Position numbers and translations under genes: made by a program
Source: Methyloterricola oryzae
Lineage (GTDB): Bacteria; Pseudomonadota; Gammaproteobacteria; Methylococcales; Methylococcaceae
Length of the DNA stretch: 64,000 nt
Assembly: GCF_000934725.1 (NCBI RefSeq)
Contig: NZ_JYNS01000001.1
Location: 682,001 to 746,000, forward strand
Direction: 5' to 3'
Shown here: positions 58,832 to 64,000 of the stretch, piece after piece
Layout of the letters: every line of letters begins with the position of its first letter
How positions within the stretch are numbered: the first letter of the stretch is position 1
Notes under the pieces: model-generated
Databases searched by the model: none
Seen by the model: the letters and a program-made list of their open reading frames with translations, nothing else
Told to the model about the DNA's origin: nothing

Positions 58832-61800
58832 ATGGATCTGATCGCCTGGAATGAGCGCTACCGCACCGGTATCGATATCGTCGACCGTCAGCATCAGGGC
58901 CTGTTCCAACTCCTCAATGAATACGCAACGTCGCTCACCCGTGTGGACGCGAATCCGGTGGACGAGCCCAAGAGAGTGCTGGACCGGTTGATCGACTATG
59001 CCGTCGTGCACTTCAGGACCGAAGAGTCGCTCATGGGGGAAGCTGGCGTGGATGCACGTCACGTTGACATGCACGCCCGGAGCCACCAGGCCTTCAGCGA
59101 ATATCTCGGCGCCCTGAAGGGCCAGACCCATGGCGATGAATTTAGTCGCGCCGAGGATTTGATCCGGTTCCTGGTGAATTGGCTGACGTCCCACGTCCTA
59201 GGGGAAGATCAAGCCATGGGTCGGCAACTGCAAGACATTGCCAAAGGCCAATGCCCCGCCGACGCGTACGCGGCGCTGTCCGACCCCGGCGAGACCCCGG
59301 CCCAGCTCGCGCTCACCACCTCGCTGTCCGAACTGTTTGGCCAGCTGCTGCAACAGTACCGGCAATTGCACGCAGCCAACCAACGTCTGCTGCAATTGCA
59401 GCAGGAACTGAGTCGCACGGAGCGGCAATACCGCAACTTCATCGAATCCACCAGCGACGGCGTCTGGATGATCGATGCCGAGGGATTCACCCGTTATGTC
59501 AACCCCCGGATGGCAACGATGCTCGGGTACACACCCGAGGAAATGGTCGGCGTGCACCTGCTCGACTTCGCTCATCAACGCGACCGCGAAATGGTCATGG
59601 AAAAGCTCAAGGCACGGCAGGCCGGCTTCTCCGAGCAGCATGACTTCTGCTTTCGCCGAAAGGACGGGTCAGACCTGTGGACCATCGTAACGACCAACCC
59701 GCTGTTCGAACAAAACGACAGCTATGCGGGCGCCCTTGGGGTAATAACCGATATTTCCGCGCGGCGCGAGGCGGAACAGGCGCTTATAGAAAGCGAGCGG
59801 ACCTATCGCAGCGTTCTGGCCTCCACCAAGGACGGTTTCATCCTCTGCGACACCGACGGCCGTATCCTCGAAGTCAACGATGCCTATTGCCAGAATTCCG
59901 GATACATCCGCGACGAACTGCTGGCCATGACAATCTTCGACCTGGAAGCCAGTGAGTCCCATACTGAAACCTCGAGGCACCAGCAGTTAATCGCTGAGCG
60001 CGGCGAAGACCTGTTCGAAAGCCTCCACCGGCGCAAGGATGGCTCTGTGTGGCCGGTCGAACTCAGCATCACCTTCTGGCCCGAAGCTGGCGGGCGCTTT
60101 TACGCGTTCGCCCGAGACGTGTTCAGTCGCAAGCGCTCAGAATTCCTAACCCGCTTCAGGGCCGATTTGGCTCAACGCGCCCTTACCGCATCCTTGGACG
60201 GGTTGATGCAATGGGTTCTGGATAACGTGGAGATCTATACCGGCAGCCAAATCGGTTTCTTCCATTTTGTTGATCCCGATCAGGAGAACCTGACACTTCA
60301 AGCCTGGTCGAGCAATACCGTAAAAAACATGTGCAAGGCCGAGGGCAAGGGCCAGCACTATCCCGTCAGCCAGGCCGGGGTATGGGCGGATTGCCTGCGG
60401 CAACGCCGTGCGGTGGTGCATGATGACTATGCCTCGCTGCCCCACAGGAAAGGCCTACCCGAAGGTCACGCGCCGGTGATCCGTCAACTGACCGTTCCGG
60501 TATTGAACGGGGCGTTGGTGACCGCGATCCTGGGCGTCGGCAACAAGCGCGAGCCCTATTCCCAGGACGATATCGAGATCGCCCAGGAACTGGCCAGCAT
60601 GGCCATGGATATCGTGGAAAAAAAACGCAATGACGAGCGCCTGCACCAAGCTGCCGTGCTGTTCGCCAATACACAGGAAGGCCTGATCATAACCGACGCC
60701 GACCAGCACATCATCATGGTCAATCAGGCCTTCCAGAAAATTACCGGTTATGAAGAAAAGCAGGTGCTGGGCAAGACGCCGCGCTTGCTGAAGTCTGGCC
60801 GGCACGGCCCCGACTTCTATCGCAGCATGTGGAATCAGATCCAGGAGCAAGGCTTCTGGTCCGGCGAAATCTGGAACCGGCGCGCCGGGGGGGCAGTCTA
60901 CCCGGAGTGGCTTACCATCAACGCGGTGAAGGATTCATCGGGCAAGGTCAGCCATTATGTCAGCGCCTTCTCCGATATTACCTTCCTCAAGGAAGACGAA
61001 GCCCGCATCCTGCATCTGGCGATGTACGATCCACTGACCGAGTTGCCCAACCGCCGGCTATTGACGGACCGACTGAGCCAGGCGCTCGCGGCCACCTCGC
61101 GCACCGACGCGCACGGTGCCGTCATGTTCATCGACCTCGACAACTTCAAGGCCCTCAATGACACCATGGGGCACGAGGCGGGCGATCAGTTGCTGATTGA
61201 GGTGGCTCAACGCCTCCAGGCTTGCGCGCGCAAAACGGACACAGTGGCGCGGCTGGGCGGCGACGAATTCGTACTGATGCTGAAAACCCTCAGCGCGGAC
61301 GAGATGCAGGCGGTGGCACAGGCCCAGACGATCGCGGAAAAAGTGCTCGCGCGGATCAATCAGCCCGTCTCGCTCGGCGAAAAGGAAGTGGTCATCTCGC
61401 CCAGTATCGGCATCTGCCTATTCCCTGCCCAGGCGCAAACCGTGGAAGATCTGCTCAAGCGCGCCGATCTCGCCATGTATCGCGCCAAGGAGTCGGGACG
61501 CAACACCTTCTATTTCTTTGAACCGGTCATGCAGGCGGCGGCGGAACGCCGCGTGCGCCTGGAAGCGGAATTGCGTCGGGCAATCGCCAAGACCGAATTC
61601 GTGCTGCATTATCAACCCCAGGTCAATCGCGAGTTGCGCATCGTTGCCGCCGAAGCCCTGCTCCGATGGGCGCACCCGCAGCGGGGATTGGTGCCGCCGG
61701 CGGAATTCCTGTCGGTCGCCGAGGAGGCGGCGCTTATTCTGCCCCTCGGGCGACATGTGCTGGAGAGCGCCTGCCTTCAGCTGCGCCAATGGCAGGCCAC

Positions 61801-62311
61801 GCCCGGTGCCGACTCACTAAGTCTGGCCGTCAACGTGAGCGTCCGGCAATTCCTGGACAAGACCTTCGTGCATGATGTCCGGCATGCCTTGAATGTCACG
61901 GGCGCCGATCCGGGAAAGTTGATCCTGGAGCTCACCGAAAACCTGCTGATCCACGATGCCAGGGAAGCGCGCGACAAGATGCGAACGTTACAGGAACTCG
62001 GGATCACCTTCTCCATCGACGATTTCGGCACCGGTTACTCGTCTCTGCGCTATCTGAACGAACTGCCATTCTCCCAGCTCAAGATCGACCGTTCCTTTGT
62101 CGCCAACGTGCTGCAAAACGGCAAAGATGCCGTGCTGGTCAAAACCATCATCAGCATGGGCAGGCAACTCAATTTGAGCATTCTGGCGGAAGGCGTGGAA
62201 AATCAGGATCAGGCCGCGTTCCTGTTCGCCCAGGAATGCGATGCCTTCCAGGGCTATTATTTCGGTTACCCGGTGCCAGCGGAAGAACTGATCGCCCCTG
62301 TGCTCCGATGA
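58832..62311 (+). CDS. Hemerythrin-PAS-PAS-GAF-PAS-GGDEF-EAL cyclic di-GMP protein
   Basis: 1159 residues, no membrane segments. The bacteriohemerythrin domain (1-135) has H21, H60-x3-E64, H81-x3-H85 and H121-x4-D126, a di-iron set that binds O2 or NO. PAS domains (about 195-310 and 315-430), a GAF domain (about 445-590) and another PAS (about 600-720) follow, then GGDEF at 809-813 with an RxxD inhibitory site five residues before, and EAL at 941-943 with DDFGTGYSS later. All catalytic motifs are intact. It likely adjusts c-di-GMP to oxygen or NO. GAGAGCGGG precedes the ATG at six bases. Confidence 0.93.
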   Translation: MDLIAWNERYRTGIDIVDRQHQGLFQLLNEYATSLTRVDANPVDEPKRVLDRLIDYAVVHFRTEESLMGEAGVDARHVDMHARSHQAFSEYLGALKGQTHGDEFSRAEDLIRFLVNWLTSHVLGEDQAMGRQLQDIAKGQCPADAYAALSDPGETPAQLALTTSLSELFGQLLQQYRQLHAANQRLLQLQQELSRTERQYRNFIESTSDGVWMIDAEGFTRYVNPRMATMLGYTPEEMVGVHLLDFAHQRDREMVMEKLKARQAGFSEQHDFCFRRKDGSDLWTIVTTNPLFEQNDSYAGALGVITDISARREAEQALIESERTYRSVLASTKDGFILCDTDGRILEVNDAYCQNSGYIRDELLAMTIFDLEASESHTETSRHQQLIAERGEDLFESLHRRKDGSVWPVELSITFWPEAGGRFYAFARDVFSRKRSEFLTRFRADLAQRALTASLDGLMQWVLDNVEIYTGSQIGFFHFVDPDQENLTLQAWSSNTVKNMCKAEGKGQHYPVSQAGVWADCLRQRRAVVHDDYASLPHRKGLPEGHAPVIRQLTVPVLNGALVTAILGVGNKREPYSQDDIEIAQELASMAMDIVEKKRNDERLHQAAVLFANTQEGLIITDADQHIIMVNQAFQKITGYEEKQVLGKTPRLLKSGRHGPDFYRSMWNQIQEQGFWSGEIWNRRAGGAVYPEWLTINAVKDSSGKVSHYVSAFSDITFLKEDEARILHLAMYDPLTELPNRRLLTDRLSQALAATSRTDAHGAVMFIDLDNFKALNDTMGHEAGDQLLIEVAQRLQACARKTDTVARLGGDEFVLMLKTLSADEMQAVAQAQTIAEKVLARINQPVSLGEKEVVISPSIGICLFPAQAQTVEDLLKRADLAMYRAKESGRNTFYFFEPVMQAAAERRVRLEAELRRAIAKTEFVLHYQPQVNRELRIVAAEALLRWAHPQRGLVPPAEFLSVAEEAALILPLGRHVLESACLQLRQWQATPGADSLSLAVNVSVRQFLDKTFVHDVRHALNVTGADPGKLILELTENLLIHDAREARDKMRTLQELGITFSIDDFGTGYSSLRYLNELPFSQLKIDRSFVANVLQNGKDAVLVKTIISMGRQLNLSILAEGVENQDQAAFLFAQECDAFQGYYFGYPVPAEELIAPVLR

Positions 62312-62465
62312 AGCGAACCACAGGCAGCACAAGGCAACAACCGCCTAAGGCCCCGGATAGCCCCAGGCTTGAGGGACGCTGCGGGCGGGACCTATGCAGT
62401 GTCCCGTAGGAAAAAGTCGCGGGTTCTTGATAAACTGAAACATCTGTTTACGCTAGGGTGATTTG

Positions 62466-62732
62466 ATGAAGCATTGTTCGCTGAGCGGCGACGGCGCGAT
62501 ACACGAAGCCGATCTGCACACGAGAGCCGCCGAGAACGGCCAGGAAGCGACGGAATGTCAGGGCGGCGGCTGCGGACCGGCGGTCGAATTTTCAGCCAGC
62601 ATCCGCTCCTGTGAGGGTGATGAAGTGTTCCGGGTCCATGCCCAGTACGAGAACGTGCCGGACGCGCTGGACAGCTTTGCCGCGCTGGATCACCTGGTGT
62701 GGCAAGTGCGCAATTTTCAGGATAACAGCTAG
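62466..62732 (+). CDS. Small protein of unknown function
   Basis: 88 residues, ATG with GGGTGA six bases upstream. Three cysteines, two in ECQGGGCGP (about residues 31-39), precede a C-terminal part (FRVHAQYENVPDALDSFAALDHL) that looks helical. No signal or membrane segment. Family not recognised. It sits between the hemerythrin gene and the repeat element. Confidence 0.6.
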   Translation: MKHCSLSGDGAIHEADLHTRAAENGQEATECQGGGCGPAVEFSASIRSCEGDEVFRVHAQYENVPDALDSFAALDHLVWQVRNFQDNS

Positions 62733-62751
62733 CCGATCCGGAGCCTCAGGG

Positions 62752-62887
62752 GGCGTGAAAAATCGTAGCGCGCGGCCCAAGGGCAAGGAGCCCGGAGCGC
62801 AGGAACCGCAGTGTACGTGGGGTACATGAGGACTCCGAGCAACGCGCGACGCAGCAATCGGGACGCGCAGTAGATTTTTTGACCGCC
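62752..62887. repeat. 136-bp symmetric inverted-repeat element between convergent genes
   Basis: The arms 62752-62778 and 62860-62887 are imperfect inverted copies (GGCGTGAAAAATCGTAG against GGCGGTCAAAAAATCTACT), and the exact centre (62812-62826) is the palindrome TGTAC-gtggg-GTACA. The element starts two bases after the reading-frame stop of the riboflavin gene and 19 after the stop of the small gene. It looks like a mobile miniature or interspersed repeat and may also end both transcripts. Only one copy is in the window. Confidence 0.7.
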
Positions 62888-62889
62888 TC

Positions 62890-64000
62890 TCAGGTCCGCT
62901 CCAGAGCCCCGTGGACGATGATATCGTTGTCCAAGGCATGGTAATGGCACTTGTCGATGCATAGCAGCGGTCGGTCCACAGACTGGCAGGGCTCGCTGAC
63001 GGCCTTGACGCCGCCGATGAGTTTGGGCGTCACCGTGATGACACAGTAATCCACCAGGCGGTCACGAAGGAAGCAGTTGATGACCGCGCCGCCACCCTCC
63101 ACCATGATGCTGCGCAGCCCCATGCCCCGCAGCACCTGCAGGGTGGCGCGCAAATCCACCATTCCGTGTTCGTTCTTTCCCGTCACCACGACCTGCGCGC
63201 CGCGTTCCGACAATTCGGCCATCCGTTCCGGCGGCGCTTCCTCGGTGGTAATGATGATGGGCTTGCCGCCATCCCCACTAAGAAGCCTCGCATCGAGCGG
63301 GAAGCGCAGGGTCTTGTCCAACACCACAGCCCGTGGCGCCGGGCCAAATTCACCCACCGGAGGCAGTTGCGGATCGTCGCTGAGGACCGTATTGATGCCC
63401 AGCAGCAGGGCGTCATGCCGCGCACGCAGGAAATCGGTCAAGCGCACGGCGCGCTCGGAGCGCAGTTCGTCACCGCAACCGGCGTCCAGCGCAATGCTGC
63501 CATCCAGGCTCTGGGCATAGGCCAGGGTCACGAAGGGGGCGGCCGACTCCGACTGCCGGTGCGCCTCCAGCCGATCCAACAGAGGCTCGATGAACACGAA
63601 CTCGGTGGATTCCTCGGCGTTCATGCGCAAGGAAAGCAGGTGCTGCATCTTGCGCGCCTTGGTGCGGAGGTACCCCTCGTTCTCGGCATTGAACGGGATC
63701 TCGATGGGAATGCGCTCGGTGACATCCACCCCCAGTTCGCGCAGCTCGCCGATCTTGCGCGGATTATTGGTGATCAGGCGCACGGAATGCACCTTCAAAT
63801 CCTTCAGGATGGCCGCGGCAATGCCGTAGTCGCGTTCGTCTTCCCGGTGACCCAGGCGCAAATTCGCCTCCACCGTATCGAGCCCCTGGTCTTGCAGGTT
63901 GTAGGCCTGCAGTTTCTTTAGCAGGCCGATGCCACGCCCTTCCTGGCGCAGGTAGAGAAGAACGCCGCACTCGCTGCCGCCGATGATGGCCAGCGCCCGG
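62890..64000 (-). CDS. GTP cyclohydrolase II-RibD reductase fusion, N-terminus beyond window
   Basis: 369 residues visible, in frame to the window edge. The first part (to about 130) is the C-terminal portion of GTP cyclohydrolase II: GVLLYLRQEGRGIGLLKKLQ, DTVEANLRLGHREDERDY and ITNNPRKIGELRELG hold the catalytic Arg and GTP-binding residues. A linker leads into a RibD C-terminal reductase domain (FVTLAYAQSLDGSIALDAGC, GINTVLSDDPQLPP, VEGGGAVINCFL). One protein would join two non-consecutive riboflavin steps, the ring opening of GTP and the reduction of the deaminated pyrimidine. A related pathway for another pterin or flavin is possible. Confidence 0.85.
   Translation of the reverse strand, partial: RALAIIGGSECGVLLYLRQEGRGIGLLKKLQAYNLQDQGLDTVEANLRLGHREDERDYGIAAAILKDLKVHSVRLITNNPRKIGELRELGVDVTERIPIEIPFNAENEGYLRTKARKMQHLLSLRMNAEESTEFVFIEPLLDRLEAHRQSESAAPFVTLAYAQSLDGSIALDAGCGDELRSERAVRLTDFLRARHDALLLGINTVLSDDPQLPPVGEFGPAPRAVVLDKTLRFPLDARLLSGDGGKPIIITTEEAPPERMAELSERGAQVVVTGKNEHGMVDLRATLQVLRGMGLRSIMVEGGGAVINCFLRDRLVDYCVITVTPKLIGGVKAVSEPCQSVDRPLLCIDKCHYHALDNDIIVHGALERT

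Overview
The window is a GC-rich, gene-dense stretch of a gammaproteobacterial chromosome. The gene content points to a Methylococcaceae-type methanotroph or methylotroph. The evidence is a full hopanoid locus (squalene synthase, squalene-hopene cyclase, HpnH, HpnB, HpnG, HpnN, HpnO), a serine-cycle cassette (malyl-CoA lyase plus both malate thiokinase subunits), and the tetrahydrofolate C1 pair MtdA and FchA. No methane monooxygenase or methanol dehydrogenase gene lies in the window, so methanotrophy is an inference. No rRNA, tRNA, CRISPR array, prophage or insertion sequence was found.

Layout. 1-11158 is the hopanoid region. A truncated family 1 glycosidase, hpnB and hpnH are on the minus strand. 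They diverge from sqs-shc-hpnG-hpnN-hpnO on the plus strand, across a 413-base AT-rich intergenic region with a perfect 11-bp inverted repeat. copC-copD follow to 13263. 13356-18339 (minus) holds a VWA/OmpA lipoprotein and a pqiA-pqiA-pqiB-pqiC lipid-transport operon, divergent from ubiD. 20727-24212 is a three-gene cluster ending in a Cu+-type P1B ATPase. 24478-33150 holds a Cache-PAS-GGDEF-EAL protein, an unknown exported protein, a [2Fe-2S] ferredoxin, an FKBP isomerase, an SNase-like nuclease, ffh, ubiX and a proline iminopeptidase. 33300-34208 is an outer-membrane barrel protein.

34625-38573 is the operon mcl-mtkA-mtkB-rhodanese-dtd. 38588-45251 carries a small exported protein, an L,D-transpeptidase coupled to rlmD and cysM, an AI-2E/PerM-type membrane protein that seems to begin with a non-standard ATC codon, and htpG with a sigma-32-like promoter. 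motA-motB, a membrane-anchored methyltransferase, and mtdA-rubredoxin-rubredoxin reductase (minus) follow, the last divergent from fchA-alr. 52444-57221 is more accessory: an AT-richer glycosyltransferase-like gene, a secreted protein with calcium-type Asp repeats, and an O-antigen-ligase-family protein. The window ends with small membrane proteins, a hemerythrin-PAS-GAF-GGDEF-EAL protein, a 136-bp symmetric repeat element, and a GTP cyclohydrolase II-RibD reductase fusion cut by the window edge.

How the genes fit together. FPP is converted to squalene, hopene, adenosylhopane (HpnH), ribosylhopane (HpnG) and aminotriol-type hopanoids (HpnO), with HpnN moving hopanoids to the outer membrane. 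FchA and MtdA interconvert methenyl- and methylene-H4F for the serine cycle, and MtkAB/Mcl split malate into glyoxylate and acetyl-CoA. CopC, CopD and the CopA-type ATPase form a copper-handling theme, as expected for a copper-dependent methane oxidiser. UbiX makes the prenyl-FMN cofactor used by UbiD.
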